Positions 39,797 to 48,106 of a stretch of 64,000 nt of DNA are shown in pieces (positions within the stretch are counted from its first letter, which is position 1; every line of letters starts with the position of its first letter). The notes beneath the pieces were generated by a model. That model did no database searches. It worked only from the letters and a program-made list of their open reading frames with translations, and had not been told where the DNA came from. The DNA lies in contig LNES01000003.1 in the NCBI GenBank assembly GCA_001464115.1, forward strand, positions 452,943-516,942. Reading direction: 5' to 3'. The position numbers were made by a program, and so were the translations under genes. Origin of the DNA: Chlamydiae bacterium Ga0074140 (GTDB lineage: Bacteria > Chlamydiota > Chlamydiia > Chlamydiales > Rhabdochlamydiaceae).

Positions 39797-40936
39797 ATGA
39801 CAGCAATCGGATCCGCACCTGCTATAAAATCTTTGGTTGCGGAAGCAGAGTCTGCGCTCACTCGGATCAAGAAAGAGGTTGTCTCTTCGCACGATATCAT
39901 TCCACGCACAGAGCTCAGTGCTTTTAACCCTCAAAAAGTTAAAGAATATTACGACAAGTACGGATTTCGGGTAGTTCGTTATTTACAATACAATGTTGTG
40001 TATGGAAAGGCCGAGAGAGCTTGCAATGCTGCTTTAAATGAAGTTTTTAAGGAGCTGCAATTCCCATCGAGTGCATTCCCGATCGCAATGACAAAATTTG
40101 GAGTAGGGGAGTGTCAGGCAGTGATGAATCTTGGTGCGGCAAGGCTCTTCTCCCTGAATCCCTGCGTTATCTCTCTTACAAGCGATCCAGGATTGGCAGA
40201 TCCACAGACAAGGGGCGATGTGTATGGTCATGTCTTTCTTGTTTTGGGGACTTCACATGAAGCTCTCGTAAGTGCATCGAACCTGGTTAAGACAAAAGAA
40301 GTTGCAAAGATTTTTAATCATCTTAGAGACAAGAACGCGGTCATATTCGATCCCTTTTTAAGCGTTGTGTGCCCGGTTTCAAAATTTTCTACAGAGGCAC
40401 AACCTCTCCAAAAATACAATGAGCTCTTCGGAACCCATTATGCTTACTATGTAGGACAATTTAACTGGGACAACAAGAAGTGTACCACTATTCTTCAAGA
40501 GGCGGATCGTATTTATACACTGGCAAAATCCAAGCTCTCAACCGAGAAACCGGAGCGCTTTATGGATCTTCATTGTATGACAAATTATGCGCTACTCACA
40601 AAGAAACTTGAACAGGATGTTCTCCCTCGCACTCTTGCCTGTGTAAAAGAGCTCTTTTCAAGCTTGGAATGGAAAACAAAAAACGATTCGATGAATGGAG
40701 AATGGAGCGTCTGGGCGCAAGGAGCAAAAGAGCCAATTGCGCATGCTGTAAAGTCTTTACAGGGTCTGAGCTTCAAAGTTGCTTTGTGCAAAGTTAAAGA
40801 TCAGGACACATATGTGACAGTGTTGAAAAACCCTAATCCCGACGAGCTGCCAACAGTCAATAACATCTCTCATGTTGTGACCGCAATTTACCCTGCAACT
40901 GTGGCGCGCCTCATCGCGGAATACGCGAGTGCTTAA
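39797..40936 (+). CDS. Putative papain-like Cys/His/Asp enzyme, candidate effector
   Basis: 379 residues, no signal peptide or membrane helix. I do not recognise a named family, but three short blocks match the arrangement of papain-fold proteases, deamidases and transglutaminases: Cys106 in FGVGECQAVMNLGAARL (Cys at the start of a helix), His145 in DVYGHVFLVLG (His on a strand) and Asp185 in NAVIFDPFLSV. The C-terminus (YPATVARLIAEYASA) recalls F-box-like helices in other chlamydial proteins. It has its own AAGGG site and lies alone between ftsH and pnp, where C. trachomatis has nothing comparable to my knowledge. A secreted host-acting enzyme is inferred. Confidence 0.5.
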   Translation: MTAIGSAPAIKSLVAEAESALTRIKKEVVSSHDIIPRTELSAFNPQKVKEYYDKYGFRVVRYLQYNVVYGKAERACNAALNEVFKELQFPSSAFPIAMTKFGVGECQAVMNLGAARLFSLNPCVISLTSDPGLADPQTRGDVYGHVFLVLGTSHEALVSASNLVKTKEVAKIFNHLRDKNAVIFDPFLSVVCPVSKFSTEAQPLQKYNELFGTHYAYYVGQFNWDNKKCTTILQEADRIYTLAKSKLSTEKPERFMDLHCMTNYALLTKKLEQDVLPRTLACVKELFSSLEWKTKNDSMNGEWSVWAQGAKEPIAHAVKSLQGLSFKVALCKVKDQDTYVTVLKNPNPDELPTVNNISHVVTAIYPATVARLIAEYASA

Positions 40937-40978
40937 AGCATAATTCGAAATCTAATTGAGCGAGCGTAAAGCGAGCTC

Positions 40979-41048
40979 CTTGGAGTGCGGCGCTCTGCGC
41001 CGTCTTAGCTAAACAAATCCAAGGCGGCGCGAAGCGCCGCACTCCAAA
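40979..41048. repeat. Large inverted GGAGTGCGGCGC repeat
   Basis: TTGGAGTGCGGCGC (40980-40993) and its exact inverse GCGCCGCACTCCAA (41034-41047) surround an AT-richer centre with further short hairpins (GGCGC, GCGCC). It lies in the convergent gap after the papain-like gene and downstream of pnp. Related to the hairpins at 27.2 and 29.6 kb. Confidence 0.75.
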
Positions 41049-41092
41049 GAACGCTTCGCGTTCAAAGAATTACGCAGGAGTCTCGTTTCTTC

Positions 41093-43207
41093 TTATTGGG
41101 GCGCTCCAACTTTTTGTGGAGGAGGAAGAAGAGCTTTGCGGCTCAGTTTGATCTGACCACGATCGTTAATGTCGAGTACCTTCACCTCCATCATATCGCC
41201 CTCTTTGCAGACGTCGCGCACATCGCGGACGCGTGAATGAGCGAGCTCTGAGATGTGGCAGAGGCCCTCTTTTCCAGGGAAGAGTTCGACGAAGCAGCCA
41301 AACTCCACAACAGAGACAACACGTCCAGTGTATGTCTTGCCGATCTCAGCTTCAGCTGTGAGATCGTGGACGATCTTCTTCGCTTTTTCCATCGACTCTC
41401 TGGATGTCGCAGAAATGCTGACAAGGCCGCTATCGTCGATATCGATCTGCGCACCGGTCTCTTCGACGATGGCGCGGATCTGTTTTCCGCCGGGCCCGAT
41501 AACTGTTCCGATCTTGCTAGGCTTGATCTGGACTGTTTCGATGTGGGGAGCGTAGCTTGAGAGCTGTTCTTTAGGTTTGGGGCAGATCTCGAGCATCTTT
41601 TGAAGGATGTGGATTCTTCCCTGCTTTGCTTGTGCTAGAGCGGCCTTCATGATCTGCTTATTGATCCCTTCGATCTTGATGTCGAGCTGGAATGCAGTGA
41701 TCCCTGTTGTGTCGCCCGCGAGTTTAAAGTCCATGTCTCCCAAAAAGTCCTCTTCGCCGAGGATGTCGGAGAGGATCGCGTAGTGGTCACCTTCGAGGAT
41801 GAGGCCCATGGCAATGCCCGCAATCGGATGGCGAATAGGAACACCCGCATCCATAAGAGCTAAGCAACCGCCACAAACGGAGGCCATAGAGGAAGAGCCG
41901 TTTGACTCTGTGATGTTCGACTCTAGGCGGATAACATATGGAAAGTTCTCCTGCTTTGGTACGGTCATCGAGAGCGCGCGCTCAGCGAGTTTTCCGTGGC
42001 CAATCTCACGTCTTCCTGGAGAACCGATGCGGCCTACTTCTCCAACAGAGAATGGAGGGAAGGAGTATTGAAGATAGAATCTGCGGGTGCTATCGCCTTC
42101 GAGATCTTCAAATCGTTGACCCATCGTCTCGCCGCCGAGTGTTGCTACAGCAAGAGCTTGCGTTTCACCCCGTGTAAAAAGGGCGCTGCCGTGTGTGCGA
42201 GGAAGGAGGCCTGTTTCAATGTTGATCTGGCGGATCTCTTCACAAGTTCTTCCATCACTGCGGCGATTTGTTTTGAGAATTCTTTCGCGTAGGTGTTGGG
42301 CATGCACCTTTTTAAAGGCGGCCATGAGATCTGCTTTTGAATACTTAGCTTCTTGACCTTCGGGAAGGAGTTTTTCAATAAGGGATTCTTTCGCCTGGTC
42401 TACGTGGGCGTCGCGAGCTTCCTTTTCCTTGATAGCAAAGGCTTCACGCAGTTTCTCGCCAATGGAGCTATCCACTTCAGAGATGAGCTCTTTGGAAGGG
42501 ATTTTGAGCTCTCCCATCTTTTTGGGTTTTCCAATTGTCTTCTGCCAGTCGCTTAGGCCGACGCAGATCTCTCGGATTGCTTGATGTCCCTCTTCGATTG
42601 CATCGAGGATCTGCTCTTCTGTGAGGAAGTCCGCATAGCCTTCGATCATGAGGATCGCATCATCTGTTCCAGCGAGGATTAGGTCGAGACGAGACTGTTT
42701 CTGCTCTTCGATAGTTGGGTTTACAATGAATTCATTATTGATAAGGCCAACACGTACAGCCCCGATCGGTTTAATGAGGGGGATGTCGGAGATAACGAGT
42801 GCTGCGGAGGCAGCGCAGATTGCTAGGGGCTCTGTCGCATGAATTCCATCGTATGAAAGGACATAAGAAAGAACTTGTACTTCATTGTAATAACCATCTT
42901 CGAACATCGGTCTTAGCGGACGGTCAATGAGGCGGCAGATGAGGATCTCTCGCTCAGAAGGACGTCCTTCTCTTTTGATGAATCCTCCCAGAGATTTTCC
43001 TGCAGCTGAAAATTTCTCCTGGTAGTCGACACGGAGGGGAAAGAAATCCACATCAGCAGCCGATGGAGCTGCGCAAGCGGTAGCGAGTAAGATCGTTTCA
43101 CCTGAACGTACAGTGACGGCGCCATTAGCTTGACGCGCGATCTTTCCTGTTTCAAAGGTGATCTCTTTTCCTGCGACTGAAATGGTTTTGGATTGCTTAT
43201 TGAACAT
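41093..43207 (-). CDS. pnp: Polyribonucleotide nucleotidyltransferase (PNPase)
   Basis: 704 residues. Two RNase PH domains (TACAAPSAADVDFFPLRVDY; LPRTHGSALFTRGETQALAV and GRREIGHGKLAERAL) are followed by a KH domain (KIGTVIGPGGKQIRAIVEET) and an S1 domain (GKTYTGRVVSVVEFGCFVEL). The catalytic Asp pair lies in LGDMDFKLAGD. It degrades RNA 3' to 5' with phosphate and takes part in mRNA turnover. It follows rpsO after a 176-base leader with two hairpins, resembling the E. coli rpsO-pnp layout where PNPase and RNase III control expression. Confidence 0.96.
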   Translation of the reverse strand: MFNKQSKTISVAGKEITFETGKIARQANGAVTVRSGETILLATACAAPSAADVDFFPLRVDYQEKFSAAGKSLGGFIKREGRPSEREILICRLIDRPLRPMFEDGYYNEVQVLSYVLSYDGIHATEPLAICAASAALVISDIPLIKPIGAVRVGLINNEFIVNPTIEEQKQSRLDLILAGTDDAILMIEGYADFLTEEQILDAIEEGHQAIREICVGLSDWQKTIGKPKKMGELKIPSKELISEVDSSIGEKLREAFAIKEKEARDAHVDQAKESLIEKLLPEGQEAKYSKADLMAAFKKVHAQHLRERILKTNRRSDGRTCEEIRQINIETGLLPRTHGSALFTRGETQALAVATLGGETMGQRFEDLEGDSTRRFYLQYSFPPFSVGEVGRIGSPGRREIGHGKLAERALSMTVPKQENFPYVIRLESNITESNGSSSMASVCGGCLALMDAGVPIRHPIAGIAMGLILEGDHYAILSDILGEEDFLGDMDFKLAGDTTGITAFQLDIKIEGINKQIMKAALAQAKQGRIHILQKMLEICPKPKEQLSSYAPHIETVQIKPSKIGTVIGPGGKQIRAIVEETGAQIDIDDSGLVSISATSRESMEKAKKIVHDLTAEAEIGKTYTGRVVSVVEFGCFVELFPGKEGLCHISELAHSRVRDVRDVCKEGDMMEVKVLDINDRGQIKLSRKALLPPPQKVGAPQ

Positions 43208-43256
43208 TATTTGATTCTCCTAAAAATTTGTTAACACTGTTAGGAGGATGAACTGT

Positions 43257-43340
43257 CCATTTTTAAAGAAAAGGTTTTTCTTCAAAAATGGGCCTTTCAT
43301 CCTCTTGAATAAACCTATCCACAAAAGCTGTGGATAGGTT
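43257..43340 (-). promoter_or_regulatory. Two-hairpin leader between rpsO and pnp
   Basis: Hairpin 1 is a 12-bp perfect stem AACCTATCCACA (43312-43323) with loop AAAGC and TGTGGATAGGTT (43329-43340). Hairpin 2 (43257-43291) joins CCATTTTT to AAAAATGG with a continuing inner stem around AGG. Neither is followed by a T-run in the direction of transcription, so they are not terminators. In E. coli the equivalent leader is cut by RNase III and used for PNPase autoregulation. Confidence 0.6.
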
Positions 43341-43383
43341 GGAAAACTGTACAAGATGGGGAATAAGAATAAAAGAAAAATTC

Positions 43384-43653
43384 TTACTTACGCAGGTTCA
43401 AACGTACAATTAAAGTTTGATAACGTTTGGTGTCTGTTGAGTTAAGATAATCGAGGAGTTTTCTTCGCTGTCCAACGAGTTTAAGGAGGGACAAACGTGA
43501 ATTGTGATCTTTTGGTGCAAGCTTCAGATGCTCAGTGAGCTCCGCAATGCGTTCCGTAAGAATAGCAATTTGAACATCCGCAGACCCAGTATCTTTCTCG
43601 TGAAGCTGGAACTTCTTGGTGATCTCTTCTTTGGTGCCTTTATCTAAAGACAT
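43384..43653 (-). CDS. rpsO: 30S ribosomal protein S15
   Basis: 89 residues, full length. [39 protein letters not shown] and [16 protein letters not shown] are the S15 core that binds 16S rRNA helices 20-22. It has its own promoter upstream and a GGGAG site. First gene of the rpsO-pnp unit. Confidence 0.97.
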   Translation of the reverse strand: MSLDKGTKEEITKKFQLHEKDTGSADVQIAILTERIAELTEHLKLAPKDHNSRLSLLKLVGQRRKLLDYLNSTDTKRYQTLIVRLNLRK

Positions 43654-43688
43654 TTTTCACATCTCCCTATGATTGAGAGTTTTCTAGA

Positions 43689-43718
43689 TTTATACCATAC
43701 TGGCCAATATGATATCAA
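43689..43718 (-). promoter_or_regulatory. Probable rpsO promoter
   Basis: On the minus strand TTGATA and TATAAA are separated by 18 bases, about 36 bases before the rpsO ATG. It lies within 20 bases of the divergent tadA start, so the two genes share this short regulatory space. Confidence 0.5.
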
Positions 43719-43738
43719 CCGTCAAAAAAAGTCTCAAG

Positions 43739-44440
43739 ATGAAACCAGTTGAAGAAGAATTTATGCGCGAGGCGCTCAAAGAGGCCGAACGCGCATTCGC
43801 AGAAGGGGAGGTGCCTGTTGGCGCCATCCTCGTGCATGAAGGTAAGATTATTGCACGCGCGCACAATGAAGTCGAGCAGCGTAAAGATGCTTCGTGCCAT
43901 GCGGAGATTCTGTGTTTAAGGGCTGGCGCAGCGGTTTTAGGCGATTGGAGATTGTCCGATGCTACGCTCTATACCACATTAGAACCCTGCTCTATGTGCG
44001 CAGGAGCACTCATTCTTTTTCGCGTCAAAAAGCTTGTATGGGGGGCTCCCGATCTTCGTCATGGCGCAAATGGGAGCTTTATCGATCTTTTCGAAAAAAA
44101 ACACCCGATTCATCAGCTAGAGATTGTTTCAGGCATTCTCAAGGAGGAGTCCTCCGCGCTCATGAAGCGCTTTTTTCTCGAGAGACGTGGAGAGAAAAAG
44201 CAGTTGGTGCTTATAGAAGAGCTCATTAATCAGCAGCAGAAAAAGCTTCTCGCATGCGCAGATCGGATCGTGCCGCGGATTACGGCAGATGATCTTCTCC
44301 AGCCGAATGATTTTCCAGAGCTAGAGCATCATCCGCACTTCCGTTATGAGGAGGGGGTTTTGGAGGGATTATTGAGTGCAAGGATGGCGATCCGAGCAAA
44401 AGAAGCGATGAATGACGAGCAGAAGAGAGAAGGATTTTAA
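43739..44440 (+). CDS. tadA: tRNA adenosine(34) deaminase TadA with a C-terminal extension
   Basis: 233 residues from the ATG at KPVEEEFM. The deaminase domain (first 150) has the zinc motifs HAE (CHAEILCL) and PCSMC (TTLEPCSMCAGALI), forming inosine at position 34 of tRNA-Arg(ACG). A further 80-90 residues (LVLIEELINQQQKKLLACAD, then NDFPELEHHPHFRYEEGVLE) are not part of TadA and look like a small separate chlamydial protein fused on. A start ten codons upstream is possible. Neighbour order rpsO/tadA matches C. trachomatis. Confidence 0.9.
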   Translation: MKPVEEEFMREALKEAERAFAEGEVPVGAILVHEGKIIARAHNEVEQRKDASCHAEILCLRAGAAVLGDWRLSDATLYTTLEPCSMCAGALILFRVKKLVWGAPDLRHGANGSFIDLFEKKHPIHQLEIVSGILKEESSALMKRFFLERRGEKKQLVLIEELINQQQKKLLACADRIVPRITADDLLQPNDFPELEHHPHFRYEEGVLEGLLSARMAIRAKEAMNDEQKREGF

Positions 44441-44447
44441 ACCCCGC

Positions 44448-44545
44448 GCTCACCGAGAGCAGGGAGACAAGAGTAAAAAAATCGGCCTCTATTCGTTTTT
44501 TGCGCAAAGCGCCTCGGTGTTCTCGGTGAGCTCGGTGGTTAAATT
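44448..44545. repeat. CTCGGTG intergenic inverted repeat
   Basis: GCTCACCGAGA (44448-44458) and its exact inverse TCTCGGTGAGC (44521-44531) sit within GCCTCGGTGTTCTCGGTGAG, then CTCGGTGGTTAAAT. This belongs to the CTCTGTG...GTGGTTAAAT-like dispersed repeats seen in many bacteria. It fills the convergent gap after tadA. Confidence 0.6.
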
Positions 44546-44601
44546 CTTCGGACTTGCGGAGCAACGTTGTGCAGGTCTTCTAGCCAATGGAGAGGTCTCT
44601 C

Positions 44602-45492
44602 CTATCTCTTTTTTTTGCGGCGTGCAATGCGACGCAGACGTAAGCGTTCGCGCCAGGTCAGGCTTCCTTTGCCATGGAGAGAGACTTTGGAGAGCATCTC
44701 ATCAGCGAACTCCTCGTCAGTTAAGATCGCGCGGCCCGTTTTAAAATCGTAGATTTTGGCGCGGCTACTCGTGGCGGAAAAGCTCTGTTTTGCGGGCTTC
44801 CCACCGAAAATTTTTATCACAACCGTTTCGAAGGGGAAAAGGGAGGGGAAAGGGCCGTGCACTTTCCATGCTATCAAAGGATAGATGTAACCGAAAATGC
44901 CGCCAGCAAAATAGGCGAGGGCGTTAAGCCATGCGCCGGAGGAGAGGTCGATAAATAGGTTGGCGCCAAGGATAGAAAGGATTAGCCATTTGGCTTTAAT
45001 CGGAACGGCGAGAAGGAAGAGGAGTTGCGCTTCTGGGAAGAGCATGAGCCAAGCGATGAGAAGGGCGTAGAGGGTCGCCGTATTTCCGAGAAAAGGGTAG
45101 GGGGCGTAGACGACAAGCTCTTGAAAAGCAAAGAGCAGAAGTCCGATGAAAAGTCCTGAGCTGAAAAAGAGGAGGAAAAAAGAAAGAATACCTCTTTTCT
45201 GAATGATAGAACTTCCTATGACCCAAATAAGGTAGAGGCTAAAGCCAAGTGAAAGTAGAAACGAGAAGGAGATTCCGTGTGCAACGGGGTGCACGAAGAG
45301 GTAGGTGAAAAGCTGCCATAGGTAGTAGTTCTGAATTCCCTGTGGAGATAAGCCTAACAGCTCTTCAAGGCTTGGTTGAAAAAGATTGTTGAACAGCGCC
45401 ACGCACAGGCTTGTAAAGAAGGTGGCAAAAATTAAAATCTTTAATCCCTTGGGGGTTTGTGTGGGTCCCAAGCGGTACTGTGAATTGTTCAT
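44602..45492 (-). CDS. Rhomboid-family membrane protein, probably catalytically inactive
   Basis: 296 residues, six core helices. WQLFTYLFVHPVAHGISFSF (helix 2 region) and GFSLYLIWVIGSSIIQKRGI are typical of rhomboids, as is the basic tail (RERLRLRRIARRKKKR) after TDEEFADEMLSKVSLHGKGS. However the GxSG active-site motif reads GNTATLYALL, with no serine, and the helix-6 motif that normally carries the catalytic His reads NALAYFAGGIFGY. It is therefore likely a pseudoprotease binding membrane proteins. The ATG at NNSQYRLGP is preferred over a TTG 17 codons upstream. Confidence 0.7.
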   Translation of the reverse strand: MNNSQYRLGPTQTPKGLKILIFATFFTSLCVALFNNLFQPSLEELLGLSPQGIQNYYLWQLFTYLFVHPVAHGISFSFLLSLGFSLYLIWVIGSSIIQKRGILSFFLLFFSSGLFIGLLLFAFQELVVYAPYPFLGNTATLYALLIAWLMLFPEAQLLFLLAVPIKAKWLILSILGANLFIDLSSGAWLNALAYFAGGIFGYIYPLIAWKVHGPFPSLFPFETVVIKIFGGKPAKQSFSATSSRAKIYDFKTGRAILTDEEFADEMLSKVSLHGKGSLTWRERLRLRRIARRKKKR

Positions 45493-45605
45493 TTGTGGAG
45501 TAGGATAGCGAAAATTTTCAAATCTTTGCAATGTCCTTACCAACTATCTTGACCTTAATCAAAAGTTTCGCTTTAATTTCTCTTCCTAAAGCATTGAGGG
45601 CATTT

Positions 45606-45941
45606 ATGAAAAAGCAAGGTCATCCTGCATATCAAGACGTTCTGTTTATCGATTCCTCTACAGATTTTAAATTTGTCTGTGGAAGCACTCTCCAACCAAA
45701 AGAGAAAGCAACGTTCGAAGGCAAAGAGTATCCTGTCTTCCGCGTTCCCGTCTCTTCCGCATCTCACCCATTCTTCACTGGCAGCAAGCAGTTCATCGAC
45801 TCAGAAGGTCGTGTGGATAAGTTCCGCAAGCGTTACGCGAAACCGGAAGCGGCTCCAGCCGCAGCTCCTTTAGAGGAGAAAAAAGCTGGCGAGAAGAAGA
45901 AAGCTCCTGCTAAAAAAGCAAAAAAACCCACCGCTAAGTAG
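45606..45941 (+). CDS. rpmE2: 50S ribosomal protein L31, type B
   Basis: 111 residues. [26 protein letters not shown] and [20 protein letters not shown] are type B L31 motifs (no zinc CxxC). A Lys/Ala/Pro tail of about 30 residues extends the protein. GAGGG lies five bases before the ATG; an earlier in-frame ATG adds 25 non-homologous residues. First gene of the translation block, followed by prfA. Confidence 0.95.
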   Translation: MKKQGHPAYQDVLFIDSSTDFKFVCGSTLQPKEKATFEGKEYPVFRVPVSSASHPFFTGSKQFIDSEGRVDKFRKRYAKPEAAPAAAPLEEKKAGEKKKAPAKKAKKPTAK

Positions 45942-45959
45942 TTCGAGAAAATTGAAGAG

Positions 45960-46122
45960 GGATCGGGCGCGGGCACGAAAGTTAGGAAGAGAGTTGCGTC
46001 TCAAAGAAATATAGATGAAAAGAAAGCTGGTAGACTTAATGGGCAAGGGCGCGGCGGATACAGTTAAAGAAGAGCGTCTTTCTTTCGTGCCCGTGCCCGT
46101 GTGCGTGCCCGGTCCCTCTTTT
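45960..46122. repeat. Inverted pair of GGGCACG-type repeats
   Basis: A degenerate left arm (GGATCGGGCGCGGGCACGAA) and a right arm (46080-46122, TTCGTGCCCGTGCCCGTGTG with CGTGCCCGG) face each other across about 95 bases. Third locus of the family, in the rpmE2/prfA gap. Confidence 0.75.
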
Positions 46123-46153
46123 CTTCCATCACCCTACTCTCTGTGTCATATCT

Positions 46154-47221
46154 ATGCATGAGCGGATTCGCAAGCTTCTCGATCGGCTGAAAGAGGTCGA
46201 AGAGCAACTCAGTCAAAACGAAACGCTTGCCGACCAGAAGAAGTTCAAAGCTCTCGCGCAAGAGCACGCCTATCTCTCAGAGATCAAAAGCGTCTCGCAA
46301 GAGTGCGAGAAGCTTGAAAAACAGCTCGAAGAGAGTCAAGCACTTGCCCGCGAGGAAAAAGATTCTGGTTTCTTAGAGGTTATTCGCGAAGAGATTATCT
46401 CTTTAGAGGTTGCATTAACATCTGCGAAAGCAAAACTTCAAACACTTCTCGTTCCTCCTAACCCTCTTGATAGCCGTACAATTATTTTAGAACTCCGGGC
46501 GGGAACGGGAGGAGATGAGGCGGCACTTTTTGTTGGCGATTGTGTGCGCATGTACAAGGCTTACGCAGATAAAAAGGGTTGGCGTTACGAACTCTTATCC
46601 TGCACTCCCTCTGAGCGCGGTGGATTTAAGGAGTATATCATGGTGCTCTCAGGCCTAAATGTGCATCGTCTGATGCAATATGAGGCAGGCACCCATCGTG
46701 TTCAGCGTGTCCCCGATACAGAAGCACAAGGACGCGTGCACACTTCAGCAATCACAGTCGCAGTTCTCATTGAACCTGACGAAGAGGAAAAGGTGGTTCT
46801 TGACGAGCGCGAGCTTAAGATCGATACCTATCGTGCCTCTGGTGCGGGTGGTCAGCACGTCAACACGACCGATTCAGCCGTGCGCATCACGCACATTCCG
46901 ACGGGTACGGTTGTGTATTGCCAAGAGGAGCGCAGTCAGCACAAGAATAAAGACAAAGCGATGCGTCTTCTGGTTGCGAAAATCGGTGAGGAAAAACGTC
47001 GCAAAGCTGAGGAGGAGATGGCCTCTTTGCGCTCGACGCAGGTGGGATCGGGCGATCGATCCGAAAGAATCCGCACCTACAATTTCCCGCAGAACCGCGT
47101 CACGGATCATCGCATCGATCTTACTCTCTACAAGCTCGACCGCGTTATGGAAGGGGAGCTTGAAGAGGTCACCCAGGCTCTTGTCGCCCATTTTTATCAA
47201 GAAGAGCTTGCCGGTTCGTGA
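46154..47221 (+). CDS. prfA: Peptide chain release factor 1
   Basis: 355 residues. The coiled N-terminal domain is followed by [20 protein letters not shown], then the GGQ catalytic loop in [20 protein letters not shown], and [14 protein letters not shown]. It releases peptides at UAA and UAG. The stop overlaps the GTG start of prmC, which methylates this GGQ glutamine, so enzyme and substrate are translationally coupled. Confidence 0.96.
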   Translation: MHERIRKLLDRLKEVEEQLSQNETLADQKKFKALAQEHAYLSEIKSVSQECEKLEKQLEESQALAREEKDSGFLEVIREEIISLEVALTSAKAKLQTLLVPPNPLDSRTIILELRAGTGGDEAALFVGDCVRMYKAYADKKGWRYELLSCTPSERGGFKEYIMVLSGLNVHRLMQYEAGTHRVQRVPDTEAQGRVHTSAITVAVLIEPDEEEKVVLDERELKIDTYRASGAGGQHVNTTDSAVRITHIPTGTVVYCQEERSQHKNKDKAMRLLVAKIGEEKRRKAEEEMASLRSTQVGSGDRSERIRTYNFPQNRVTDHRIDLTLYKLDRVMEGELEEVTQALVAHFYQEELAGS

Positions 47222-48066
47222 AAACAATAGGGGAGATTCTCAAGCTTTCAACGCAGTATCTCGAAGAACAAAAGGTCTCATCAGCGCGGCTGCAAGCAGA
47301 GGAGCTTTTGGCTGATATCTTGGGGTGCAAAAGACTCGATCTCTATCTTCGTTTTGATCAACCCCTCCAGGAAAAAGAGCTGACACCGTTCCGCGAGAAG
47401 CTTAGAAGTCGGGTGAAGGGAGAGCCTTTGGGATATCTGCTTTCTGGGGCGGATTTTTTTCATTGCCAGTTAGATCTCTCAAGAGATGTGCTCATTCCAA
47501 GACAAGAGACTGAGATCCTGATTTCGAAGGTTGCCCTAGAATTAAAAAACGAAAGTTTAGCTGGGAAGTCTGCATGGGATCTTTGTACGGGCTCTGGCTG
47601 TCTTGGCATCGCTTTAAAAAAACAATTTCCTGATCTGGATGTCACTCTGAGCGACCTTTCCCCTAAAGCGCTTGAGATTGCTCAAAAAAATGCTCAAAAA
47701 AATGATGTTAATGTCTCATTTTTTCAGGGAGATCTTCTAGAGCCGTTCAAAGGTAAAAAGGCCGATTTTATTCTCTGCAACCCGCCCTACATTGCGGAAG
47801 CGGAGCATGCCCAGTTGGAGCGCGAGGTGCGCGATTTTGAGCCCAAGATGGCGCTTGTAGGCGGTCTCACAGGACTGGAATTCTACGAAAGGCTTGCTCG
47901 CGAGCTCCCACGCTTTCTAAATGGGGGCGCGAAGATTTTTTTTGAAATCGGAACTGGTCAAGGCGCGCCGGTTCTCCAGCTCTTTCATGAGGCTTGTTGG
48001 ACAAAGAAGAGGATTGAGAAGGACTGGGCAGGACACGATCGTTTCTTTTTCCTTGAATTTGAATGA
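47218..48066 (+). CDS. prmC: Release factor glutamine methyltransferase PrmC (HemK)
   Basis: 282 residues, GTG start inside the prfA stop. SAM site [20 protein letters not shown] and catalytic [20 protein letters not shown] (NPPY). The N-terminal helical domain ([20 protein letters not shown]) recognises release factors. It methylates the GGQ glutamine of RF1 and RF2. Confidence 0.95.
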   Translation: MKTIGEILKLSTQYLEEQKVSSARLQAEELLADILGCKRLDLYLRFDQPLQEKELTPFREKLRSRVKGEPLGYLLSGADFFHCQLDLSRDVLIPRQETEILISKVALELKNESLAGKSAWDLCTGSGCLGIALKKQFPDLDVTLSDLSPKALEIAQKNAQKNDVNVSFFQGDLLEPFKGKKADFILCNPPYIAEAEHAQLEREVRDFEPKMALVGGLTGLEFYERLARELPRFLNGGAKIFFEIGTGQGAPVLQLFHEACWTKKRIEKDWAGHDRFFFLEFE

Positions 48067-48106
48067 TTTTCTCCTATATTCTCTACCTCTTTAAATCGAA
48101 CATTAT

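Noticed and set aside
43312..43340. TATCCACA motifs as DnaA boxes or an origin
   Set aside because: The two motifs are just the arms of one perfect hairpin between rpsO and pnp; no AT-rich unwinding region or box cluster is present.
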